Below, piece by piece: positions 1 to 6,385 of a DNA stretch of 7,227 bases. The stretch spans positions 1-7,227 of the forward strand of contig JAUXGM010000108.1 in NCBI GenBank assembly GCA_030622125.1. The letters run 5' to 3'. Position 1 is the first letter of the stretch; the number at the start of each line of letters is the position of its first letter. The stretch comes from a bacterium (GTDB taxonomy: Bacteria; AUK180). Under the pieces are notes generated by a model. It worked only from the letters and a program-made list of their open reading frames with translations. It searched no databases and was not told where the DNA came from. Position numbers and translations under genes: made by a program.

Positions 1-5
1 ATTAT

Positions 6-23
6 TAGAAAATTAATTTTCTA
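6..23. repeat. 18-bp perfect AT-rich palindrome
   Basis: Bases 6-23 equal their own reverse complement (TAGAAAATTAATTTTCTA). As RNA or single-stranded DNA it could fold as a 7-bp stem with a TTAA loop; as duplex DNA it has the shape of a dimer-binding operator. No run of Ts follows, so it is not a good terminator. In DNA this AT-rich such palindromes also arise by chance, so no function is assigned. Confidence 0.45.
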
Positions 24-46
24 CTTTAAAGAAAAGATTTAATGAA

Positions 47-68
47 AAGTGATTTAGTAAAATCACTT
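47..68. repeat. Perfect 9-bp hairpin with 4-nt loop
   Basis: AAGTGATTT at 47-55 pairs perfectly with AAATCACTT at 60-68 around the loop AGTA (56-59). The stem contains two G-C pairs. There is no U-run immediately 3' on either strand, so a classical intrinsic terminator is unlikely. It might be the decayed end of an upstream transcript, a protein site, or chance. Confidence 0.5.
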
Positions 69-93
69 AAACTGAAAATTTAGAAATTTTTAA

Positions 94-120
94 AATCCGT
101 GTAATCCGTTTAATCCGTGG
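94..120. repeat. Three tandem 9-mers, ATCCGT family
   Basis: Three head-to-tail units lie at 94-102 (AATCCGTGT), 103-111 (AATCCGTTT) and 112-120 (AATCCGTGG), followed by TTAAAT. They share the core AATCCGT and differ only in the last two bases. The unit is much richer in G and C than the surrounding DNA. From general knowledge, sequences of this ATCCGTGTAATC type recur between genes in many FCB-group and uncultured bacterial genomes; I do not know an established function. It is too short, and has no spacers, to be a CRISPR array. Confidence 0.7.
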
Positions 121-231
121 TTAAATAGATTATATTGTTTTTTTCTTGCCGTATTTCCTTATTCTTTTATTTTCTTAATTACCTTGTCGATACTGTTTTC
201 GGGTAATTTATCGTTATCTAAGGAAGAGTCC

Positions 232-277
232 GGGACACACCTCAACAAAAAAAATCTCTTTGTTGAGGTAATGTCCC
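232..277. repeat. Two-part long hairpin, REP-like
   Basis: The inner stem is 11 bp: 239-249 (ACCTCAACAAA) pairs perfectly with 259-269 (TTTGTTGAGGT) around a 9-nt loop. The outer stem is 6 bp: GGGACA at 232-237 pairs with TGTCCC at 272-277. The two are separated by a small internal loop (C238 against A270-A271). It is followed by TCTTTT, so it could also end transcription arriving from the left. Hairpins with GGGACA/TGTCCC outer arms resemble the REP-type palindromes moved by Y1 (RAYT) transposases; that link is inference, and no transposase is in the window. Confidence 0.6.
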
Positions 278-352
278 TCTTTTATGGCTTTTCGGAGTTT
301 AATATTATTGACTATTTAAAATTTCGCAAATACCTCAAAAATTAAAAAAAAC

Positions 353-381
353 TTGAAATTATTTTGATTAAAGTTTAAAAT
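353..381 (+). promoter_or_regulatory. Sigma70-like promoter for the operon
   Basis: TTGAAA (353-358, five of six to consensus TTGACA) is separated by exactly 17 bp from TAAAAT (376-381, five of six to TATAAT). Transcription starting about 7 nt beyond the -10 box would begin at or within a base or two of the ATG at 388, and no Shine-Dalgarno precedes that ATG, so the first gene may be read from a leaderless mRNA. A second -35-like TTGACT at 308-313 lacks a matching -10 at 17 bp. In DNA this AT-rich, chance matches are common. Confidence 0.5.
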
Positions 382-387
382 AAACCT

Positions 388-1341
388 ATGAAAATTTTTG
401 TAACAGGCGGTACGGGATTTATTGGCAGTCATCTGGTCAAACTTCTAAATAAAAATGGAATAAAACCAGATTGCCTTATCAGAACAAAACCGAAATGGCT
501 AAAAGGGTGTGATTATTATGCGGTAAAAGGAAGCTCGTTTAAAAAAGAGGAAGTGAGAAAATCCCTATTAAAAACAAACTATGTATTTTATTTAGCCGGT
601 GTTACCAAGGCAAAAAACTATGAAGATTATGTTGCAGGTAATCTAATTCCGTTTATGGAGTTTTACAATACACTGATTGAGATCAAAGCCCCTGTAAAAT
701 GGATCGGCTATATCAGTACGATGGCAATCAATAGACCGCATAAGGACGGTAGTCCGATAACGATTAAGGATGATCTTGACCCAATATCCGATTATGGTAA
801 AGCCAAAATGCTTGTTGAAAAATTTTTAGAAACAAGAAAAGAATTTCCGATATTTATCAGCCGATTGCCCGGAGTGTATGGAGAGAGGGATATGGATTTC
901 TTAGAATATTTTAAAATGGTTAAAAATGGGATCATACCCATAGTTGGCAATGAAAAGATCACAACATCACTGATCTATGTTGAGGATGTTGTTTACGCTC
1001 TCTATTCAGCATTCAAAAATAAGATTACAGGCAAATACTATCTATCCGATGGAAATTTTTACACTTACAAAGAAATAGGAAAAGTTTCAAGAAAGATATT
1101 GAATAAAAATGCAATATATGTTAAAATACCATTATTGGCTGCAAAAACAGCAGCGAGGATAAATGAGTTTTTTACGACAAGTAATATCGTGAGTAAACAA
1201 AAAATGGATGAGATATCGGCAGGAAATTGGATCTGTGAGAATAAACGTGCGAAAGCTGATCTCAATTGGCATCCTAAATATGATATCAAAGATGGGTTTG
1301 TAAAGACCATTGAATGGTATAAGGAAAATAAGTATTTGTAG
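388..1341 (+). CDS. cerR: Extended SDR reductase, probable ceramide reductase (CerR-like)
   Basis: An NAD(P)-dependent extended short-chain dehydrogenase of 317 residues, the usual length for the family. The Rossmann signature TGGTGFIG is at residues 6-13 (G7, G10, G13). The catalytic set is T111 (in YISTMAI), Y136 and K140 (YGKAK). RLPGVYG at 159-165 and LIYVEDVVYA around 195-204 are typical substrate-side motifs of the epimerase/dehydratase branch. There is no signal peptide. Family membership is certain. The specific role, reducing the 3-keto group of N-acyl-3-ketosphinganine to dihydroceramide as Caulobacter CerR does, is inferred from the adjacent spt and bCerS-like genes. A KBL-coupled threonine dehydrogenase is less likely, because the neighbour is Spt-like rather than KBL-like. 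The ATG at 388 is the first in frame next to the Rossmann strand; it has no Shine-Dalgarno, and the promoter lies directly upstream. Confidence 0.72.
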   Translation: MKIFVTGGTGFIGSHLVKLLNKNGIKPDCLIRTKPKWLKGCDYYAVKGSSFKKEEVRKSLLKTNYVFYLAGVTKAKNYEDYVAGNLIPFMEFYNTLIEIKAPVKWIGYISTMAINRPHKDGSPITIKDDLDPISDYGKAKMLVEKFLETRKEFPIFISRLPGVYGERDMDFLEYFKMVKNGIIPIVGNEKITTSLIYVEDVVYALYSAFKNKITGKYYLSDGNFYTYKEIGKVSRKILNKNAIYVKIPLLAAKTAARINEFFTTSNIVSKQKMDEISAGNWICENKRAKADLNWHPKYDIKDGFVKTIEWYKENKYL

Positions 1342-1353
1342 GGAGTTTATGTA

Positions 1354-2541
1354 ATGAAAGGTGATTTGTTTCAAAAATGTTACGATTTCAAAGAAGCGGA
1401 TAAGGTAAGAAAATTGGGACTATACCCATATTTTACACCAATAACATCCGCACAGGAGACAGAGGTTTATATTGAGGGGAAAAAGGTTATAATGCTTGGT
1501 TCAAACTCATATATGGGATTGACCCATCATCCCAAATTGAGGGAAGCAGCAAAGAAGGCAATAGATAAATACGGAACGGGGTGTGCCGGTTCAAGATTTT
1601 TGAACGGTACATTGGATATTCACAATGAGCTTGAGGAGAAACTTGCAAAATTTTTGGGAAAAGAAGCGTCTTTACTCTATTCTACCGGCTATCAAACGAA
1701 TCTTGGTGTTATATCCGGGATCGCTTTAAAGGATGATTATATACTTGCCGATAGAATGGATCATGCAAGTATTGTGGATGGATGTAAATTATCCTATGCT
1801 CAAACGATAAGATTTAAGCATAATGATATGGGAGACCTTGAAAATAAACTATCTAATTTACCGGAAGATGTCGGTAAACTTATTGTTGTTGACGGCGTAT
1901 TTTCAATGGAAGGAGATATTACTCCTTTACCCGAGATCGTAGAATTAAGGAAAAAATTCGGTGCAAGACTACTTGTTGATGATGCCCATTCAGTAGGGGT
2001 TCTCGGAAAAAACGGAAAGGGCACCGCTGAATATTTTGATGTTGAGGATGATGTGGATATGATAATGAATACCTTTTCAAAAACCTTTGCCAGCATGGGC
2101 GGTTATATTGCATCCTCAAATAAGGTAATTGATTATCTAAAACATTTTTCAAGGGCACTTATATTCAGTGCTTCATTGCCGCCTTCAATATTGGCTTCCG
2201 TAGACGCAGCTCTTGATATCATTGTGACGGAACCATGGCGAAGGGAAAGGTTATGGAAGATGACGGAGATGATGCATAACGGATTCAAATCACTTGGGTA
2301 TTCAACCGGCGAGAGTAAGACAGCCATTATCCCGATAAGAATCGGTGATATGCTAACAACATTTAAGATGCGGAAGCGTCTCCTTGAAGAAGGTGTTTTT
2401 GTGAATCCGGTTGTCCCGCCTGCGGTTTCACCGACCGATTGTTTGATCAGGGTAAGTTTTATGGCAACCCATACGGATGAACAATTGGAATTTTCTCTTG
2501 ATAAATTCAAAAAAGTCGGTAAGGAGTTTGGAGTTATCTAA
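1354..2541 (+). CDS. spt: Serine palmitoyltransferase (PLP alpha-oxoamine synthase)
   Basis: Condenses L-serine with a long-chain acyl thioester, releasing CO2, to make 3-ketosphinganine, the first step of sphingolipid synthesis; cytosolic or membrane-associated. It has 395 residues, normal for soluble bacterial Spt. PLP residues are H137 (DHASI), D209 and H212 (VDDAH), and the Schiff-base K243 in TFSKTFAS; their spacing matches H159/D231/H234/K265 of Sphingomonas Spt with a constant offset of 22. R366 (LIRVSF) is the likely carboxylate-binding arginine. GTGCAGSRFLNGT (74-86), FSMEGDI and the TFSK-F-AS lysine motif are the Spt form; KBL normally has TLGKALGGA there. Overall it closely resembles Bacteroidota Spt. 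The start is fixed by GGGAG at 1341-1345, 8 nt upstream. Other alpha-oxoamine synthases (KBL, BioF, HemA) are the alternatives but fit less well. Confidence 0.9.
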   Translation: MKGDLFQKCYDFKEADKVRKLGLYPYFTPITSAQETEVYIEGKKVIMLGSNSYMGLTHHPKLREAAKKAIDKYGTGCAGSRFLNGTLDIHNELEEKLAKFLGKEASLLYSTGYQTNLGVISGIALKDDYILADRMDHASIVDGCKLSYAQTIRFKHNDMGDLENKLSNLPEDVGKLIVVDGVFSMEGDITPLPEIVELRKKFGARLLVDDAHSVGVLGKNGKGTAEYFDVEDDVDMIMNTFSKTFASMGGYIASSNKVIDYLKHFSRALIFSASLPPSILASVDAALDIIVTEPWRRERLWKMTEMMHNGFKSLGYSTGESKTAIIPIRIGDMLTTFKMRKRLLEEGVFVNPVVPPAVSPTDCLIRVSFMATHTDEQLEFSLDKFKKVGKEFGVI

Positions 2542-3659
2542 TGGCTGTTGAAATATTTTCTGTTACAACAAAGAAAAATTTAAAAAAGTTTGTAGAATTT
2601 CCATACAATCTTTACAGAAATTATCCCGATTGGGTACCACCGTTGAAATCAGAAGTATATAAACTCTTTGACAAAAAGAGAAATCCATTCTTAGAGCATT
2701 CTATCATTCAGCCCTTTATTGCTATTAAAGAGGGCAAAGTAGTGGGTAGAATTGCTGCGATAATAGATGATAATTATATAAACTTTCACAATAAAAAAAT
2801 TGGATATTTTGGTTTTTTTGAATGTATTGATAACGAGAGTATTGCCGATGCTTTATTTAAGGAATCAGAAAAATTTCTCATTCAAAATGGCATGAATGAG
2901 GTTATAGGACCATTAAATGCATCAACAAATGAAGAGTGTGGGTTTCTATTGGAAGGATTCGATTCTACACCTCTTTTAATGATGACATATACCCCTCGTT
3001 ACTATCTAAGATTGGCGGAACATTTCCGATACAAAAAAGCAAAAGATCTCTTTGCATTTCATATGGATCTTCAAAATCCATTACCGGAAAAAGTAAATAG
3101 GATAGCGGAAAGAATAAAAAAAAGAAATCAAATAACAATAACCCACATTGATCTAAAACATTTTAATAGGGATTTAAAAAAGGTAAAAGGAATTTATAAT
3201 TCTGCATGGGAAGCAAATTGGGGCTTTGTTCCAATGACGGAAGCAGAAATTGATGATCTTGCAAAGGATATGAAGGACTTAGTTGTTCCCGAACTTTTGC
3301 AGTTTGCTGAAATAGATGGTGAAACCGTTGCATTTATGTGGATTATGCCTGATTATAATTATGTATTAAAGAAAATGAGCGGGAAACTTAATCCTTTTAT
3401 CTTTTTAAAAGAGAAAAAGAATATTAAATGGTTCCGTCTTATAACCTTTGGTATTATAGAGAAGTATCGTAAACAGGGAATTGATGCTCTCTTTTTTTCT
3501 AATGGACTTGAAACGGCAAGGAAAATGGGCTATACCGATGCAGAATTTTCATGGGTATTGGAAGAAAATGTTTTGGTGCATCGCGCCGCAAAAGCAATGG
3601 GCGGAGAACTTTATAAAAAGTATAGAATTTATGGAAAGCAATTAAAGGAAGAAAAATGA
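2541..3659 (+). CDS. bcerS: GNAT-like N-acyltransferase, probable bacterial ceramide synthase
   Basis: A 372-residue protein that would N-acylate 3-ketosphinganine (or sphinganine) with a fatty acyl-CoA. The N-terminal part has YPDWVPPL (28-35), NPFLEH (48-53), a GNAT-like beta segment FIAIKEGKVVGRIAAI (59-74), GYFGFFE (88-94) and the strongly conserved-looking block around NEECGFLLEGFD (130-141). The C-terminal part holds the acyl-CoA-binding motif A, FGIIEKYRKQGIDAL (303-317, Y309 to G313), followed by SWVLEENV (337-344), MGGELYKKYRIY (353-364). This two-part layout and the WVPPL/NPF and SW-LE-N...YRIY signatures match the family I know from the Caulobacter ceramide synthase gene, often annotated merely as GNAT or hypothetical. 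No membrane segments or signal peptide. The start ATG overlaps the spt stop (TAATG), with GGAG at 2530-2533 giving 7-nt spacing. The GNAT-family call is firm; the substrate is inferred from homology recall plus context. Confidence 0.72.
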   Translation: MAVEIFSVTTKKNLKKFVEFPYNLYRNYPDWVPPLKSEVYKLFDKKRNPFLEHSIIQPFIAIKEGKVVGRIAAIIDDNYINFHNKKIGYFGFFECIDNESIADALFKESEKFLIQNGMNEVIGPLNASTNEECGFLLEGFDSTPLLMMTYTPRYYLRLAEHFRYKKAKDLFAFHMDLQNPLPEKVNRIAERIKKRNQITITHIDLKHFNRDLKKVKGIYNSAWEANWGFVPMTEAEIDDLAKDMKDLVVPELLQFAEIDGETVAFMWIMPDYNYVLKKMSGKLNPFIFLKEKKNIKWFRLITFGIIEKYRKQGIDALFFSNGLETARKMGYTDAEFSWVLEENVLVHRAAKAMGGELYKKYRIYGKQLKEEK

Positions 3660-4027
3660 GCAAGATCTTGATCGTAGATGACAGCAAGTTTGCAAGAGCT
3701 ATTATAGTGAACGGTTTGAAAAAAGAAGGATTTGAAACAATAGAAGCGGAAAATGGGCAGGAGGCAATAGATATTGCCAAGATTGAAAAGCCGAATCTGG
3801 TAATAATGGATGTTGTAATGCCTGTATTAAATGGAATAGAAGCGACAAAAATATTAAAAAATTTGGAAGAAACAAAAAAAATACCAATATTGATACTCAC
3901 CGGTCAGAATACGAAAGAAGAAATATTAGAAGGCTTCAATGCCGGCGCAGATGAATATTTATGCAAACCGTTCAAATTCAATGAACTCTTATCTACAATT
4001 AAAACCCTCTTAAATTTATACAGGTAA
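3656..4027 (+). CDS. Stand-alone receiver-domain response regulator
   Basis: A 123-residue protein that is a single CheY-like receiver domain with no output domain. The acidic pocket is D8 and D9, the phospho-acceptor is D52 (VIMDVVMP), T82 is the switch threonine (LILTG), Y101 the aromatic switch, and K104-P105 the conserved lysine-proline. All functional positions are intact. It would receive phosphate from a histidine kinase and act by protein contact; no kinase is in the window, so the partner is unknown. The start ATG overlaps the previous stop (ATGA), with AAGGAAG at 3645-3651 as ribosome site. Such single-domain regulators serve chemotaxis, phosphorelays or cell-cycle control; nothing here distinguishes these. 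Its link to the lipid genes is positional only. Confidence 0.92.
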   Translation: MSKILIVDDSKFARAIIVNGLKKEGFETIEAENGQEAIDIAKIEKPNLVIMDVVMPVLNGIEATKILKNLEETKKIPILILTGQNTKEEILEGFNAGADEYLCKPFKFNELLSTIKTLLNLYR

Positions 4028-4028
4028 T

Positions 4029-5126
4029 ATGGAAAAAGATTATTATAATAGACTTGGTGTTAATAAAAATGCTACACAAGAAGAGATTAAAAAAGCATTT
4101 AGAAAAGCTGCATTAAAATATCATCCGGATAAAAATCCCGAAGGTAAAAAAGAAGCAGAGGAAAAATTCAAAGAAATTAATGAAGCTTATGCAGTGCTTT
4201 CGGATCCCGAGAAAAGATCAATTTATGATAAGTATGGCTATGAAGGATTAAGGGGACAGTATGGAGGTTCTCAATTTGATGATTTTATTTCATCCATTTT
4301 TAAAAATTTTGGTTTTTTTGATGATATATTCGGTGGATTTGCGCAATCTCATAGTAAAAAAGGAACAGATATTCAGATTGATATTACCATGGACCTTGAA
4401 GAGGTTTTTAACGGTACAGAAAAGGAAATTACAATAAAAAGAACCGTACCATGTGAAAAATGCAATGGAAGTGGAGCAGCAACCCCATCCGATATTACTA
4501 CCTGCGCCCATTGTAACGGAACAGGAAAAATTCGTAGGCAACAGTTTTTCTTCACCGTTTCCCAAACCTGTCCTTATTGTAATGGGACCGGAAAAATAAT
4601 AACGAAAAAATGTTCCAATTGTAAAGGTAATGGTTATATCATTCAAAAAGAAAAAATTGAAATTAAAATAGAATCCGGTATTGATAACGGTGCGATTTTA
4701 CTTTATAAGGGAAAAGGAAACATAGTAGATCCCGAATATCCTGCTGGTGATCTTTACATTGTTACATATATTAAAGAAGATCCCATATTTAAAAGAGATG
4801 GAATGAATCTTTATGTAGAACTTCCAATTCCTTTTACAAGTGCAATGTTTGGTGATAAGCTGGAACTTGATTACTTTGATCAGAAAAAATTGACGGTTAA
4901 TATACCACCAAAAACATCCAATGGTGATATTCTTAAGTTACGCGGCTATGGAATTCCCAAGGGTGGATATCGAGGTGATCTGATAATTCAAATGAAGCTT
5001 ATTACTCCTAAAAGAATGAATAAAACACAGGAAGCGGTTTTAAAAAAATTTCATAAATTGACAAAAGATAATTATGATATCCTGAATAAGCTTAAAAAGG
5101 TTTTAAAAAAAAGGTTTAAAAAATGA
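4029..5126 (+). CDS. dnaJ: Chaperone protein DnaJ (type I Hsp40)
   Basis: Cochaperone that delivers unfolded clients to DnaK and stimulates its ATPase. It has 365 residues, slightly short of the usual 370-380. In order: J domain (about 1-68) with the HPD motif at H32-P33-D34; a G/F-rich linker (about 69-106) with [11 protein letters not shown]; a zinc-binding domain with all four CxxCxGxG repeats starting at C142, C159, C181 and C195, spaced as in classical DnaJ; then two beta-sandwich substrate domains and a Lys-rich tail. It lies one base after the response regulator stop, with only a weak AGG as ribosome site, and overlaps serS by ATGA. No dnaK, grpE or hrcA is in the window and I see no CIRCE-type inverted repeat before it, so regulation appears to follow the operon. 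It may be either the main DnaJ or a second copy. Confidence 0.95.
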   Translation: MEKDYYNRLGVNKNATQEEIKKAFRKAALKYHPDKNPEGKKEAEEKFKEINEAYAVLSDPEKRSIYDKYGYEGLRGQYGGSQFDDFISSIFKNFGFFDDIFGGFAQSHSKKGTDIQIDITMDLEEVFNGTEKEITIKRTVPCEKCNGSGAATPSDITTCAHCNGTGKIRRQQFFFTVSQTCPYCNGTGKIITKKCSNCKGNGYIIQKEKIEIKIESGIDNGAILLYKGKGNIVDPEYPAGDLYIVTYIKEDPIFKRDGMNLYVELPIPFTSAMFGDKLELDYFDQKKLTVNIPPKTSNGDILKLRGYGIPKGGYRGDLIIQMKLITPKRMNKTQEAVLKKFHKLTKDNYDILNKLKKVLKKRFKK

Positions 5127-6385
5127 TAAACCCCAAATTATTTTTAGATAATATAGAATTTGTTAAAGAAAATATATTAAGAAGAAGAAAAAATATAGAT
5201 ATGGATCCTCTTATAATCTTAATAAATAAAACAAGGCATTTGAAACAGGAAATTGACAAAAATCGAGCTTGTAAAAAGCTGCTGAGTAAAGAATTTGGAA
5301 TGAGAATGACTAAAAAAGAATCTGTTGACAAATTAAAAGCAGATATAGATGTGCTGGAAAAAAAGATCACAAAAGCAGAGCAGGAATACAATGAACTTGA
5401 AAGGCAAAAAAGAAATCTACTCTTAAAAATCCCAAATATTTTAGATAATTCGGTTCCGGATGGAAAAGATGAAACCGAAAATGTTGTTATAAAAGAGTAT
5501 CCTCCAAAAGAAAAACTTAAATTTAAGCCGTTAACACATATTGAGCTTGGTGAAAAAAATGATATTATTGATTTTAAAAGTGCTGTTGAACTTGCCGGAA
5601 GTCGGTTCGTCCTTCTGAAGAATAAAGGTGCAATACTTCACAGAGCATTGGCAAATTTTATGTTGAACGAACAAGCGAAAATGGGATATGAAGAACTATA
5701 TACCCCATTTTTAGTTAAAAGATCAATCCTGGAGGCAACCGGTCAGATTCCCGACAAGGAAGACGACATCTATAAAATAGAGGGCGAGAATCTTTATCTT
5801 ATTCCTACCGTCGAGGTTACTCTGGTAAACTATGGCTGTTATATAGATCTTAATGAATCGGATCTACCAAAAAGATTGACCGGTGTTTCTGCAAACTTTA
5901 GAAAGGAAGCGGGTTCTTATGGAAAAGATGTAAGAGGAATGATCAGAGTGCATCAGTTCGATGCAGTAGAGTTAATTTCAATAACAACCCCGGAAGATTC
6001 TTTTGATGAATTGGAAAAAATGAGAGAAGCGGCAGAAAACATATTAAAACTTTTAGAGCTTCCTTATAAAGTTATCGTATTAAGTTCGGGGGATACCGGA
6101 TTTACAGCTGCAAAAACTTATGATCTTGAGGTCTGGATTCCATCGGAAAATAGATATAGAGAGGTTTCTTCTATTTCAAATTGCACCGATTTTCAAGCAA
6201 GAAGATTAAATTTTAAATATAGAAACAAAAATGGTGAAAGAGAGCTTGTGCATACCTTAAATGGCACCGGTCTGGCTATTGGAAGAACATTTTTGGCAGT
6301 TTTGGAAAATTATCAAAGGGAAGACGGATCAATAATAATTCCGAAAGTATTGAGAAAATATACTAATTTTGACATAATAAAATAG
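5123..6385 (+). CDS. serS: Seryl-tRNA synthetase
   Basis: Class II aminoacyl-tRNA synthetase charging tRNA-Ser (and tRNA-Sec where present); cytosolic homodimer. It has 420 residues, the normal bacterial length. Residues 1-105 form the N-terminal tRNA-binding domain with a long two-helix coiled coil, ending in the hinge IPN...VPDG (103-114). The serine-recognition TxE is T229/E231 (TVE). Motif 2 runs from F259-R260-K261-E262 to R275 and F279, with E283 as serine ligand; motif 3 is GLAIGR at 383-388. These numbers are offset by 4 from the Thermus residues I recall (R256, E258, R271, F275, E279). A281 replaces a lysine I would expect in the HQF-x-KVE segment. AAGG at 5111-5114 lies 8 nt before the ATG, which overlaps the dnaJ stop. 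No T-box leader is possible because there is no intergenic space. Confidence 0.96.
   Translation: MINPKLFLDNIEFVKENILRRRKNIDMDPLIILINKTRHLKQEIDKNRACKKLLSKEFGMRMTKKESVDKLKADIDVLEKKITKAEQEYNELERQKRNLLLKIPNILDNSVPDGKDETENVVIKEYPPKEKLKFKPLTHIELGEKNDIIDFKSAVELAGSRFVLLKNKGAILHRALANFMLNEQAKMGYEELYTPFLVKRSILEATGQIPDKEDDIYKIEGENLYLIPTVEVTLVNYGCYIDLNESDLPKRLTGVSANFRKEAGSYGKDVRGMIRVHQFDAVELISITTPEDSFDELEKMREAAENILKLLELPYKVIVLSSGDTGFTAAKTYDLEVWIPSENRYREVSSISNCTDFQARRLNFKYRNKNGERELVHTLNGTGLAIGRTFLAVLENYQREDGSIIIPKVLRKYTNFDIIK

Larger units (their letters stand above)
1..387. other. Intergenic region with repeats; no supported gene
   Basis: I see no gene here on either strand. The forward frame from base 1 is open only for 13 codons to a TAA at 40-42, which could be the tail of an upstream gene but is too short to support. 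The region is very AT-rich and contains, in order, an AT palindrome, a 9-bp hairpin, three tandem 9-mers, a long two-part hairpin and a promoter for the operon; each is listed separately. On the minus strand two frames stay open through the long hairpin (159-281 and a frame ending at 217), but neither has a plausible start codon. Confidence 0.75.

Noticed and set aside
42-83. Tiny 13-residue frame starting at ATG 42, possible leader peptide
   Set aside because: No Shine-Dalgarno, no downstream attenuator before the promoter at 353, and the frame coincides with the 9-bp hairpin.
94-120. CRISPR array
   Set aside because: Units are 9 bases, directly abutting, without spacers, and no cas gene is present.
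284-319. Tiny 11-residue frame starting at ATG 284
   Set aside because: No ribosome site and no recognisable peptide; it ends before the operon promoter.
1354-2541. 2-amino-3-ketobutyrate CoA ligase (KBL), with the upstream SDR as threonine dehydrogenase
   Set aside because: The lysine motif TFSKTFAS, the GTGCAGSRFLNGT block and the overall match to Bacteroidota Spt favour Spt; KBL normally carries TLGKALGGA and a different N-terminal pattern, and the third gene is bCerS-like.
1065-3900. Long minus-strand open frames opposite the SDR, spt and acyltransferase genes
   Set aside because: They lie antisense to genes with intact catalytic motifs and their translations show no recognisable domain; they are by-products of the real frames.
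2806-4321. Identical 16-base string at 2806-2821 and 4306-4321 as a dispersed repeat
   Set aside because: Both copies encode FGFF in two well-formed proteins, in AT-rich codon usage; the identity does not extend beyond it.
5103-5126. A8 run near the dnaJ end as a programmed -1 frameshift into serS
   Set aside because: A -1 slip does enter the serS frame, but it meets TAA at 5117-5119 before the serS ATG, so no fusion could form. The run is explained by Lys codons.
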